Source: Bacteroidota bacterium
GTDB lineage: Bacteria > Bacteroidota > Bacteroidia > Flavobacteriales_F > PHOS-HE28
Assembly: GCA_963169595.1 (NCBI GenBank)
Contig: CAUJFM010000396.1
Span: forward strand, 1 to 21,646
Length of the DNA stretch: 21,646 bases
Reading direction: 5' to 3'
Shown here: positions 7,055-17,531 of the stretch, piece by piece
Layout of the letters: each line of letters starts with the position of its first letter
Position numbering within the stretch: the first letter of the stretch is position 1
Made by a program: the position numbers and the translations under genes
The notes under the pieces: generated by a model
What the model was told of the DNA's origin: nothing
The model's input: only the letters and a program-made list of their open reading frames with translations
Databases searched by the model: none

Positions 7055-9184
7055 ATGAACGCCTTCGATGCCAAACACATCAAGAACATCGTGCTCCTGG
7101 GCTCCCACGGATGCGGCAAGACCACGCTGGCCGAAACCATGCTCTTCGAAGCGGGTCTTATCAAACGCCGCGGCCGGATCGAGGACAGGAACACCGTGAG
7201 CGACTTCCATGAGCTGGAGCACGAGCGCGGCAGCAGCGTGTACAGCACGGTCCTGCACACCGAATGGCAGGGCTACAAGATCAACATCATCGACACACCG
7301 GGGCTGGACGACCTCGTGGGCGAGACCATCCCGGCCCTGCGCGTGGCCGACACCTGCGTGCTGCTGCTGAACGCGCACCATGGTGTGGAGGTGGGCACCG
7401 ACCTGGTGTGGGAGCACATGCAACGCTATGACCGCCCTGTCATCATCGGGGTGAACCAGCTGGACCATCCGAACGCGGATTTTGAGGCCACCGTGGCCCA
7501 GGCCCGTGAACACTTCGGCAGCGCCGTCACCGTGATGCAGTATCCTGTGGAGCAAGGCGATGGCTTCCATCGCATCATCGACCTGCTGAAGATGACCATG
7601 TACGTGTTCAAGGATGCGGGGGGGAAACCGGAGAAACAGCCGATACCCGATACGGAGAAGGAACGCGCCGAGGCCCTGCACAAGGAACTGGTGGAGAAGG
7701 CGGCCGAGAACGATGAGACCCTGATGGAACACTACTTCGACAAGGGGGAGCTCGATGAGGACGAGATGCGCATGGGCCTGAAGCAAGGCATGATGAAGCG
7801 CACTTGCCACCCCGTGTTCTGCCTGAGCGCGCTGCGGAACATGGGCAGCGGTCGCCTGATGGGCTTCATCGACAACGTGGCCCCGGCTGCCTTGGAGATG
7901 CCCGCCGAGGAACTGGTGGGGGGCGGCACGCTGGAATGCCGGGCCGACGGGCCTCCCGTGCTCTTCACCTTCAAGACGATGATCGAACCGAAGGCCGGCC
8001 ACATCACGCTGTTCAAGGTGATGAGCGGCGAGGTGGCCGAAGGGATGGAACTGGTGAACGACAACACCGGCGCCACCGAACGCATCAACCAGCTCTTCAT
8101 CGTGGACGGCCGCGAGCGCCGCCAGGTGGACAAGCTCGCCGCCGGTGACATCGGTGGCACCATCAAGCTGAAGGACACCGCCACCGCGCACACTCTGCAC
8201 GCACCGGGCAAGGCCGTGAAGCTGCAACCGATCGCGTTCCCCGAGCCACGTCTGCGCCAGGTGATCAAGGCCGTGGACCAGAAGTTGGAGGAGAAGCTGC
8301 ACACCGCGCTGCTCGAGGTCCAGAAGGAAGATCCCACCATCGTGCTGACCTACAGCCGGGAGACCGGACAACAACTGGTGGGTGCCCAGGGGGAACTGCA
8401 CCTGAACCTGCTGAAGTGGAAGCTGAACCACCACTACAAGGTGGACCCGGTGTTCAGCGCACCGAGGATCCCCTACCGGGAGACCATCCGCAAGGCGGCG
8501 GAAGCCTCCTATCGCCACAAGAAACAGACCGGTGGCAGCGGGCAGTTCGCCGAGGTGCACCTGCGTATCGAGCCGTGGCTGGAAGGCATGCCCGAACCCA
8601 CAGGCGTAAGCGTACGCGGCAAGGAGGAGCACGAACTGCCCACGGGGGGCAAGCTGGTGTTCTACAACTGCATCGTGGGCGGGGTCATCGACAACAAGTT
8701 CATGCCCAGCATCCTGAAGGGGGTGATGGAGAAGATGGAACGCGGTCCGCTCACCGGCTCACCGGCGCGTGACATCCGCGTGGTCGTGTTCGACGGGAAG
8801 ATGCACCCGGTGGACAGCAACGACATCAGCTTCAAGATCGCCGGGCTGCAGGCCTTCCGCGAGGCCTTCACCCAGGCGGACCCGCAGTTGATGGAGCCCA
8901 TCCAGGAACTCGAAGTGCGTGTTCCTGCGGACCTCATGGGCGATGTGATGACCGACCTGCAGGGACGGCGCAGCATCGTGCTGGGCGTGGACAGCAGCGG
9001 GCGGTACCAGGTCATCCGCACACTGACGCCGCTGGCCGAACTGGACCGGTACAGCACCACCCTGCGGAGCCTCACCCAGGGGCGCGGCACCTACGCCGAG
9101 CGGTTCCATGCCTACCAACCTGTGCCGGCCGAACTACAGCACAAGCTGGTGAGCGGGCACAAGGAGGAGGAAGTGCTGGCGTGA
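7055..9184 (+). CDS. elongation factor G paralogue (EF-G2-like translational GTPase family)
   Basis: A protein of 709 residues covering all EF-G domains. ATG 7055 fits the family N-terminus; the frame stays open to 6911 but has no family-like residues there. P-loop GSHGCGKTT is at 16-24, switch-I-like ERGSSVYS near 57-64, DTPG at 80-83 and NQLD in place of the usual NKxD. The residue after DTPG, normally the catalytic His that activates water, is Leu84. Later segments resemble domain II, domain IV (RKAAEASYRHKKQTGGSGQFAEV, equivalent to the family KQSGGRGQYGHV loop) and domain V (LMEPIQELEVRVPADLMGDVMTDLQGRR). The family moves tRNA and mRNA on the ribosome. In Bacteroides thetaiotaomicron a paralogue, EF-G2, is reported to support translation without GTP hydrolysis during carbon limitation. 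By inference this gene is of that type, not the main fusA. Confidence 0.9.
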   Translation: MNAFDAKHIKNIVLLGSHGCGKTTLAETMLFEAGLIKRRGRIEDRNTVSDFHELEHERGSSVYSTVLHTEWQGYKINIIDTPGLDDLVGETIPALRVADTCVLLLNAHHGVEVGTDLVWEHMQRYDRPVIIGVNQLDHPNADFEATVAQAREHFGSAVTVMQYPVEQGDGFHRIIDLLKMTMYVFKDAGGKPEKQPIPDTEKERAEALHKELVEKAAENDETLMEHYFDKGELDEDEMRMGLKQGMMKRTCHPVFCLSALRNMGSGRLMGFIDNVAPAALEMPAEELVGGGTLECRADGPPVLFTFKTMIEPKAGHITLFKVMSGEVAEGMELVNDNTGATERINQLFIVDGRERRQVDKLAAGDIGGTIKLKDTATAHTLHAPGKAVKLQPIAFPEPRLRQVIKAVDQKLEEKLHTALLEVQKEDPTIVLTYSRETGQQLVGAQGELHLNLLKWKLNHHYKVDPVFSAPRIPYRETIRKAAEASYRHKKQTGGSGQFAEVHLRIEPWLEGMPEPTGVSVRGKEEHELPTGGKLVFYNCIVGGVIDNKFMPSILKGVMEKMERGPLTGSPARDIRVVVFDGKMHPVDSNDISFKIAGLQAFREAFTQADPQLMEPIQELEVRVPADLMGDVMTDLQGRRSIVLGVDSSGRYQVIRTLTPLAELDRYSTTLRSLTQGRGTYAERFHAYQPVPAELQHKLVSGHKEEEVLA

Positions 9185-9194
9185 TGATGGCGTT

Positions 9195-9234
9195 CGCCCG
9201 CTGCATCCCGTTCGATCGCGGGATGCAGCGGGCG
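9195..9234. terminator. bidirectional terminator between convergent genes
   Basis: A perfect 16-bp stem, CGCCCGCTGCATCCCG (9195-9210) with CGGGATGCAGCGGGCG (9219-9234), and an 8-nt loop. It lies between the ends of the EF-G paralogue and the M1 peptidase gene. No long T-run on either side. Confidence 0.75.
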
Positions 9235-9242
9235 TTCTTCCT

Positions 9243-11102
9243 TCACGGACGAACCATGCCGCCAACACCACCGCCCAGGTACACCCGGTCGTTGGTCAGG
9301 TCCATGTCGGCGGTGCGCCGATAGGGGTCCAGCATGATGGAGGTGAGGTCGGCCAGACGCCCCGGCACGGTGAACTGGTAAGTGGGGTTGGTCCATTGCC
9401 AGGCCGGCAGGGTGGTGAACGGCTGGCGGTCGCCGTCAGCGGGCCGCGCGCCGCGCATCAGGGACAGCGGCACATGGTAGAGCATGGAGCGACCGTCCTT
9501 CTCGAGCAGTTCAAGGTCCACCGGCATGCACTGATCGCCTTTCCTGGCCAGCGTGATCCGCAGGGAATCGCCCACTTGGAGCACCTCCGTTATCGCATAG
9601 TCCAAGGTGCGTGTGGTGTTCACCCATTGGTCGAAGTACCAGTCGAGCTCCACCCCGCTCTGCTTCTCCATCACGCGTTCAAAGTCGATGGGTTCCGGAT
9701 GCTTGAACCCACAGGTGGCGTAGTACCGCTTCAGCCCTGCCGCCAGGGTCTTCTCCCCCACCACGGCACCCAGTTGGTGCACGAACATCTCCCCGAAGCT
9801 GTAGGCCGTGGTGCCGTAGGTGCGGTTGGTGAGGAAGTGGTCCGCATGGATGCTGGGCGCCTCATGTCGTCCGCTCTCCACCAGCTCACGGTACGCCGCG
9901 ATCGACCCGGCATGCGGGTCCTCGCCCCGCGGGAACAGGAGCTCCATGACCTGGCTGCCGGCATACTCCGTGAAGCCCTCATCCATCCAGGCGAAGCGCC
10001 CTTCGTTGCTGGCGAGCACCCCGTAGTACCAGCTGTGCACGCACTCGTGCACGCTCACCCCCACCAGGCTGCCCAGCCGCCGCTTGCCGGTGATCAGCGT
10101 GAGCATCGGGTACTCCATGCCGCCATCACCGCCCTGCACAAAGCTGTACTGCGGCCAGGGATACTTCCCGAAGTGCTCGTTCATGTAGCGGAAACAGCGC
10201 TCCATGTAGGTGGGCAGTTCCTTCCACACCGCCTCCAGCTCGGGCTGGTCCTTGTAGAAGAAGTGCAGTTCAGGCCCATCGGCCATCGGTAGCACCACGT
10301 GCTTGAAGTCCCGGTCAGCCCCCCAGGCGAAGTCGTGCACGTCCTTGGCCACGAAGCGCCAGGTCAGGCGGTCCCCGGAGGGCCGCTTGATGGGCTTGCG
10401 ACTGGGGTAGCCATGCCCCACCTGCTCTGGGTTCTGGAGCACACCGGTGGCCGCCACCGTATAGGCGCTGTCCAAGGTCAGGGTGACGTCAAAATCCCCC
10501 CAGACCCCATGGAACTCCCTTCCCACATAGGGGTAGGCGTGCCAGCCCCGGTGATCATACTCCGCCAGTTTGGGGTACCATTGGCTCATGCTGTAGGCCA
10601 CCCCTTCGGCATTGTCGCGGCCGGTGCGCCTGATCTGCACGGGCACCTGACCGGTGAAATTGTAGGTGAGCACGGTGCTCCGGCCCGGTAGCAGCGGCTT
10701 GGGAAGGTCCACTTTCAGCACCGTGCCCATGGGGGTGAGCACCGCCGACCGTCCTTCCTGCTTCAGATCCAACACCTGCAGGTCCCCCACCTGGTCCGGC
10801 ATCAGCGCAGCAATGCGGCTTCCCACCCGCGGATCGGGATCGGCGATGGTGCGGGAGCGCACATCCATCTCGCTGCCCGGCTTGAAGGCATTGAGGTAGA
10901 GGTGGAAGAACACCGTCTGAAGCGTGTCGGGACTATTGTTCGTGTACTTGAGCAAGGAGGCCCCGGTGAACCGATGGGTCCGGTGGTCCAGGTCCACCGA
11001 CATGGTGTAGGCGACCCGTTGCTGCCAACGGTCGCATTGGGCATGGGTATCGAGGCTGGGACCGGCCATTACCAGGACCGCAGCTGGGATCAACTGACGC
11101 AT
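9243..11102 (-). CDS. M1-family zinc aminopeptidase, secreted
   Basis: A protein of 619 residues. The gluzincin motif is complete: H352-E353-C-V-H356 followed 18 residues later by E375 (WMDEGFTEY), giving the zinc ligands and the catalytic Glu. GGMEYPMLT, just before it, corresponds to the GxMEN substrate-recognition motif in the GGMEYP form common in Bacteroidota. The N-terminal half has the M1 saddle domain (VDLDHRTHRFTGASLLKYTNNS; FFHLYLNAFKPGS). ATG 11102 gives a plausible signal peptide (QLIPAAVLVMAGPSLDTHAQ), so it probably trims peptides in the periplasm or outside the cell. The frame is open to 11306, but that extension overlaps the response-regulator gene and its terminator. Placement is odd: the terminator of the preceding gene ends only a few bases before this ATG. 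Confidence 0.92.
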   Translation of the reverse strand: MRQLIPAAVLVMAGPSLDTHAQCDRWQQRVAYTMSVDLDHRTHRFTGASLLKYTNNSPDTLQTVFFHLYLNAFKPGSEMDVRSRTIADPDPRVGSRIAALMPDQVGDLQVLDLKQEGRSAVLTPMGTVLKVDLPKPLLPGRSTVLTYNFTGQVPVQIRRTGRDNAEGVAYSMSQWYPKLAEYDHRGWHAYPYVGREFHGVWGDFDVTLTLDSAYTVAATGVLQNPEQVGHGYPSRKPIKRPSGDRLTWRFVAKDVHDFAWGADRDFKHVVLPMADGPELHFFYKDQPELEAVWKELPTYMERCFRYMNEHFGKYPWPQYSFVQGGDGGMEYPMLTLITGKRRLGSLVGVSVHECVHSWYYGVLASNEGRFAWMDEGFTEYAGSQVMELLFPRGEDPHAGSIAAYRELVESGRHEAPSIHADHFLTNRTYGTTAYSFGEMFVHQLGAVVGEKTLAAGLKRYYATCGFKHPEPIDFERVMEKQSGVELDWYFDQWVNTTRTLDYAITEVLQVGDSLRITLARKGDQCMPVDLELLEKDGRSMLYHVPLSLMRGARPADGDRQPFTTLPAWQWTNPTYQFTVPGRLADLTSIMLDPYRRTADMDLTNDRVYLGGGVGGMVRP

Positions 11103-11105
11103 GCC

Positions 11106-11138
11106 GCAAAGAAAAGGCGGGCCGTCATAGCCCGCCTT
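11106..11138 (-). terminator. intrinsic terminator after the response regulator gene
   Basis: Read on the minus strand, AAGGCGGGC pairs with GCCCGCCTT (arms at 11130-11138 and 11114-11122) across a 7-nt loop, followed by TTCTTT. It is 23 bp past the regulator's stop codon and abuts the M1 peptidase start. The arms match those of the terminator at 18118-18143. Confidence 0.8.
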
Positions 11139-11161
11139 GTACGTTGCAGGATCGTGCGCGA

Positions 11162-11650
11162 TCAGGAGAGCAAACGCTGACGAAGGGCGAACTCCAGCTG
11201 ACGGTTGGCGTCCTCCAGGCGTTTGGTGTAGGCCACCCGGTCCGCCTCGGCCTGGATGTCGGCGAAGGCCTGGTCCACGGCCGTGACCAGTTGTTCGTTC
11301 ACCCAAGGCTTGGCGAAATACTTGGTGACCCCACCGTTGTTCACCGCCTCGATGATGGCCTCCAGGTCGGCATAGGCGGTAACGAGCATCCGACGCACGG
11401 AGGGATACTTCTCCCGTACCTCGGCCAGAAGAGCGCTGCCGCGCGTAACGGGCATCCGCTGGTCGGCGATGACCACGTGCACGGTGTGCCTGGCCAGCAG
11501 GTCCATCACTTCAGGAGCAGAGCCCGCCGTGTGCACCTCCATGGCATGGCGGAATGCGGCCCGGAAGGCCTGACGGTTACCCGCATCGTCGTCCACATAG
11601 ACCACCACGGGTTTGGGGGCTTCAACGGGCAGGGGCTTGGCAGCGCTCAT
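11162..11650 (-). CDS. single-domain response regulator (receiver) with C-terminal coiled coil
   Basis: A protein of 162 residues from ATG 11650, or 176 from the in-frame ATG 11692. The receiver has the acidic pocket D20-D22 (VVYVDDD), phosphoacceptor D63 in VIADQRMP, T91 in VTAYAD and K114 in FAKPW. A ~45-residue helix follows (DIQAEADRVAYTKRLEDANRQLEFAL) with coiled-coil spacing and no DNA-binding or enzymatic output domain. It therefore probably acts through protein contact or as a phosphate relay. The receiver closely resembles the N-terminal receiver of the protein at 15883-17430 (shared DQRMP, YADLEA, AVN.GG and KPW), so both are likely served by the kinases of the cluster. It is divergent from the ThiF-like gene. 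No clear promoter of its own was found. Confidence 0.88.
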   Translation of the reverse strand: MSAAKPLPVEAPKPVVVYVDDDAGNRQAFRAAFRHAMEVHTAGSAPEVMDLLARHTVHVVIADQRMPVTRGSALLAEVREKYPSVRRMLVTAYADLEAIIEAVNNGGVTKYFAKPWVNEQLVTAVDQAFADIQAEADRVAYTKRLEDANRQLEFALRQRLLS

Positions 11651-11724
11651 GGGTTGGGGGATAGGTTCCAGCCCGTCTTTACGACCGATCATTGAAAAGG
11701 TTTCCTGTAAGATCTGTTGAAAAC

Positions 11725-11754
11725 TTGTTAATAAGTCGAAGTTGACTACATTAG
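11725..11754 (+). promoter_or_regulatory. candidate promoter of the ThiF-acyltransferase-kinase run
   Basis: TTG (11725-11727), exactly 19 bp, then TACATTAG (11747-11754): a good match to TTTG-N19-TAnnTTTG. A start point near 11760 leaves a ~35-nt leader before ATG 11796. It also shows that the TTG at 11742, an alternative start codon, lies inside the promoter. Confidence 0.55.
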
Positions 11755-11795
11755 ACCCCGCAGGGCTACTTGGACCGTACTCTGCGACCGACCTG

Positions 11796-12947
11796 ATGGA
11801 CCCATTACATGAAGCGCTCAAGGGCGCTTCAGCGGCCGACCGGACCTCGTTCCGGCCGGTGTTCCACCGCTTGCCCGCCGATCGGGAAGGCCTGGTGGAC
11901 CTGCTGAAGCGCGAACCCCGGGTGCAGGTGTTCGACCACCTGCACGGGCAACTGACCGAGCTGGTCCGCTCGCTCAATCCTTCCGTGCGGTATACCCCCG
12001 CGGAACTGGATGCGGCGGCCACCGCCCACTTGAACGGCACCCCTGCTGAGGAGTATGGCGTGTGGGTCTACTACCCGTGGGCCCAGCGACTGGTGCACCT
12101 GCTGGATGAACAGGAGTTCGCCCTGGTTCGCACGGACCGCAACCGCAACAAGATCACCCGGGAGGAACAGGCCCTGCTGGCCACCAAGAAAGTGGGGGTC
12201 ATCGGACTGAGCGTGGGGCAAAGCGTGAGCCTGACCATGGCCCTGGAGCGCAGTTTCGGGGAGATCCGCCTGGCGGACTTCGACACCTTGGAGCTGAGCA
12301 ACCTGAACCGGATCCGCAGCGGGGTTCACCACCTGGGCGTGAGCAAGGTGGTGAACGTGGCCCGCGAGATCGCCGAGATCGACCCCTTCCTGAAGGTCAC
12401 CTGCTACGAAGAGGGGATCACCCGCGCCAACATCGACCAGTTCCTGACCGAGGGCGGCAAGCTCGACGTGCTGGTGGAGGAATGCGACAGCGTGGACGTG
12501 AAGATCTACGCCCGGCAGCGGGCCAAGGCCTTCGGCATCCCGGTGATCATGGATACCAGCGACCGGGGATTGATCGATGTGGAGCGATTCGACCTGGAGC
12601 CGGAGCGGCCGTTGCTGCATGGTCTGCTCGAAGGTCTCGACCTCTCCGTGGTGGAACGCCCCATGACGAACCAAGAGAAACTCCCCTTCATGGGACGCAT
12701 TGTTGGCATGGAGACCATCAGTGATCGCATGAAGGCATCGCTACCGGAACTCGGCAGAACGATCACAACGTGGCCGCAATTGGCCAGTGGGGTCGTTCTG
12801 GGAGGGGCCATCGTCGGCGAGGTCTATCGCCGCATCCTCCTCGATGAGCTCCGCATTTCCGGCCGTTGGTGGAATGATACGACCGAGAGCATCTCCCCGG
12901 CAAATGCCCATCATCTGACCGGCTCGCCCATTGAACCAAACCCGTGA
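11796..12947 (+). CDS. E1/ThiF-like adenylating enzyme (resembles the ThiF half of Rv1355c-type proteins)
   Basis: A protein of 383 residues. Residues 1-125 are a helical N-terminal region with no recognised domain. Then comes a ThiF/MoeB/E1-type nucleotide-binding fold: VGVIGLSVGQ at about 133-142 (the usual GxGxxG is here GLSVGQ), the acidic ATP-site strand LADFD (D161, D163), the arginine-finger motif NLNR (169-172), and LGVSKV in the position of the usual G..Ka segment. VEECDSVDVKIYAR follows, where the family often has D..DN...R. Such enzymes adenylate a carboxylate, usually a peptide C-terminus. I see no CxxC zinc pair and no obvious catalytic Cys near the crossover loop. It heads the cluster and its stop overlaps GTG 12944 of the acyltransferase frame. 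From about 12,650 its codon use becomes looser. Fold is confident; substrate unknown. Confidence 0.85.
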   Translation: MDPLHEALKGASAADRTSFRPVFHRLPADREGLVDLLKREPRVQVFDHLHGQLTELVRSLNPSVRYTPAELDAAATAHLNGTPAEEYGVWVYYPWAQRLVHLLDEQEFALVRTDRNRNKITREEQALLATKKVGVIGLSVGQSVSLTMALERSFGEIRLADFDTLELSNLNRIRSGVHHLGVSKVVNVAREIAEIDPFLKVTCYEEGITRANIDQFLTEGGKLDVLVEECDSVDVKIYARQRAKAFGIPVIMDTSDRGLIDVERFDLEPERPLLHGLLEGLDLSVVERPMTNQEKLPFMGRIVGMETISDRMKASLPELGRTITTWPQLASGVVLGGAIVGEVYRRILLDELRISGRWWNDTTESISPANAHHLTGSPIEPNP

Positions 12948-12958
12948 ACCCTGGCCAC

Positions 12959-13708
12959 ATGGAAAAGATCACGCTACGCGCGTTCCGCGCACCCGACGAA
13001 CCTGAGCTTTGCGCCGAGTTCCTTCGTGAACACCGCAAGGTCCTCGAGGATTTTGGGATCCAGAACGTGAGCACCAATACGGATAGCTGGATGTCCGACC
13101 CGAACGCATACATCATCGTTGCCTTGCATGATACCCTGGGCATGGTGGGTGGCATCCGGCTGCAGATCGCTGCGGAAGGAACTCCGCTCCCGATGGAGGA
13201 GGCGATCGGAAAATTGGATGCAAGGGTTCACGATGAACTGGAGGAGCTGCGCCCACACGGGAATGGTGAAGTGTGCAGCTTGTGGAACGCCAACCGCTAT
13301 GGTCACATGGGGGTCCCGGTGCTGTTGAGCCAGGCGGTGACCGCCATGGCGACCATGGCCAATGCGCGAAAAATGGTCTGTCTCGTTGCACACTACACGC
13401 AACGGCACCCGAAGCGCAATGGGTTCATCGTCATGGACAAAGTGGGTACAGAGGGAGTATTCTCCTATCCGATCCCCTCGATCAAAGCGATCGCCATGGT
13501 GAATCCGGACACGATGACGCTTCCTCATGCGACCAACACCCAACGCCAGCTGATCTACAGCATTCGCTTGCGGCCGAAACAGGTCCGTGTGGAAGCCCCG
13601 AACAGCACGCCGATCGAGGTGCATTACGACATGTGCCTTCAGACCAACATGCTCGACCTCCATGCCTATCAGAGCATAGAGCAGCAGCGGTTGAGCCAGG
13701 CAGGTTGA
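12959..13708 (+). CDS. GNAT-fold acyltransferase resembling FeeM/LuxI-type N-acyl synthases
   Basis: A protein of 249 residues from ATG 12959, or 254 from GTG 12944, which would overlap the previous stop as GTGA. It is soluble with no signal peptide. The layout fits N-acyl amino acid synthases and autoinducer-synthase-like proteins of the GNAT superfamily: an N-terminal strand (KITLRAFRAPDEPELCAEFL), a central strand pair (AYIIVALHDTLGMVGGIRLQI), the core strand E104-VCSLWNANRYG, helix VPVLLSQAVTAMATMANARK, then MVCLVAHYTQRHPKRNGFIVMDKVG with the NGF turn seen in GNAT domains. The family moves an acyl group from acyl-CoA or acyl-ACP to an amine. Here it follows an adenylating enzyme and precedes a membrane sensor kinase, which suggests a signal-making role; that is inference. 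Codon use is clearly looser than in the flanks (about a fifth of codons end in A/T in one hand count). The similarity is remote, so the acyltransferase call is moderate. Confidence 0.65.
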   Translation: MEKITLRAFRAPDEPELCAEFLREHRKVLEDFGIQNVSTNTDSWMSDPNAYIIVALHDTLGMVGGIRLQIAAEGTPLPMEEAIGKLDARVHDELEELRPHGNGEVCSLWNANRYGHMGVPVLLSQAVTAMATMANARKMVCLVAHYTQRHPKRNGFIVMDKVGTEGVFSYPIPSIKAIAMVNPDTMTLPHATNTQRQLIYSIRLRPKQVRVEAPNSTPIEVHYDMCLQTNMLDLHAYQSIEQQRLSQAG

Positions 13709-13750
13709 CCCGCACGAACCTTGTTCCCCATTTGCGCGTATCAGCGCGCA

Positions 13751-15882
<2,132 letters not shown>

Positions 15883-15886
<4 letters not shown>

Positions 15887-17430
15887 GCGAACTGAACGCC
15901 AACCGCCTTCGTGTCCTCTTCGTCGATGACGAGGAAGGGAACCTGAAGGCCTTCCGTAGCACCTTCCGCCGTGACATGGACGTGCTCCTCGCCCACTCCG
16001 GGCAGGAAGCCTTGGACATCCTGGAACGCGAGCGGGTCCATGTGATCATCTCCGACCAGCGCATGCCGGGCATGTCCGGTGATGCGTTCCTGGCCATTGC
16101 ACGGGAGCGCCATCCCAACACCATGCGGATGCTGCTCACGGGCTACGCCGACCTGGAGGCGGTGGTGGCTGCCGTGAACAAAGGAGGCATCTATGCCTAC
16201 GCCACCAAGCCGTGGGACGAGAACGACCTGCGCCTGCGGATCCTGCAGGCCTACGAGATCCACCAGCTCCGGGAATCGAAGGAGCACTTGCTGGAGCAGT
16301 ACCGCCAGATCTATGAACTGTCCGGCGACCCCATCGTGCTGGTGGACCACAACGGGACCCTCGTGGACGCCAATCCGGCCTGTGCCCGGCTGATGGGCAT
16401 GGAGCGTTCGGCGTTAGTGGGCTCCCGCTTCACGGACCACTTGGACGACCCGAAGGGCCTTGTCCGGTCGCTCCGTGCCAAGCGGAACGGCACGGCCTTC
16501 ATCAATGTGGACATCACCATCAGGACCCCGGCCGGAAGCGTGGTGGATGGGTTGATGACCGCGACCTACCTGGGCAAGCAACCGGGTGGCAAGCAGCTGT
16601 TCCAGGCGATCATCAAGGACATGACCGATCGCCGGCAGGAAGAGAACCGTCTGCGCCAGTTGAACGAGCAATTGGACAAGCGGGTGAACGCCCGGACGAA
16701 CCAACTGCTGGAAGCGTTGGAGGACATCGGGTCCTTCTCCTACACCGTGGCCCACGACCTGCGGTCCCCGCTGAAGAACATCGCCGCCATGAGCGGGATG
16801 CTCCAACAGATGGCGCAGGAGGCTGAAGGCCAGGAGGAGCTCTCGGAATTCGCCGACCGTATCGAGCGCAACTCCAAGCGTCTGCTCGAACTGGTGGACG
16901 ACCTGCTGCGCTTCTCCCAGACGAACACCCGCGAGCTGGAAAAGCGCCCGCTGTCACTGATGGGCCTGGTGCACGAGGTGATCAAGGAGCAAGTGGCCGA
17001 GGACCGTCAAGGGCAGATCGACCTGCAGATCGATCCGGGGGTTGAGGTGCTTGCTGACGCCCCCATGCTGAAGGTGGTGCTGCACAACCTGCTCTCCAAT
17101 GCCCTGAAGTTCACCCGCACCCGTGAACTGCCGCGCATCACCATCGGACACCGCCAGGAGAACGGCGTGGACAGCCTGTTCGTGCGCGACAATGGCGTGG
17201 GCTTCGATGCGCAGCACAAGGAGAAGGCCTTCGGGGTGTTCAAGCGCCTGCATGGTGCGGACCAGTTCGAAGGCACGGGCGTGGGCCTGGCCATCGTGCA
17301 CCGCATCGTCACCAAGCATGGCGGTGAGGTGTGGGCTGAAAGCACGGTGGGCGAAGGAACCACCATCCGCTTCTCCCTTCCCCGCGTGGCCGGCGAGCAG
17401 CGTATCGCCCCCTTCATCAAGGTGGCCTGA
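15883..17430 (+). CDS. receiver-PAS-histidine kinase signalling protein
   Basis: A soluble protein of 515 residues. The receiver (about 8-125) has D15/D16, phosphoacceptor D58 (IISDQRMP), T86 and K109 (ATKPW). A PAS domain (about 140-245) begins IYELSGDPIVLVDHNGTLVDANPACARLMGM and ends at FQAIIKDMTDRRQEE. After a short coiled coil comes HisKA with H291 (YTVAHDLRSPLKN) and an ATPase domain with HNLLSNALKF (~401), DNGVGF (~436) and GTGVGLAIVH (~465). It lacks membrane helices. The ATGA overlap with the 7TMR-DISM kinase implies translational coupling. The natural reading is a relay in which the membrane kinase phosphorylates this receiver, altering the second kinase, which may then serve the divergent single receiver at 11162-11650. 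The order of steps is inference. Confidence 0.93.
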
Positions 17431-17531
17431 GCAGCCGCGTAACCCAACACCCAACGCTCCCGTACAACGCGATGAAATCCGCAATGCCCATGAGCACCGC
17501 TACCCGCACCATCACCGCTTCGGTCCCCACC

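Noticed and set aside
6842..8632. Minus-strand frame of 596 codons
   Set aside because: It lies opposite the EF-G paralogue and has the His/Leu/Gln-rich composition typical of antisense frames in GC-rich genes.
11742..11795. TTG at 11742 as the start of the ThiF-like gene
   Set aside because: It overlaps the -7 region of a well-spaced promoter; ATG 11796 leaves a normal leader.
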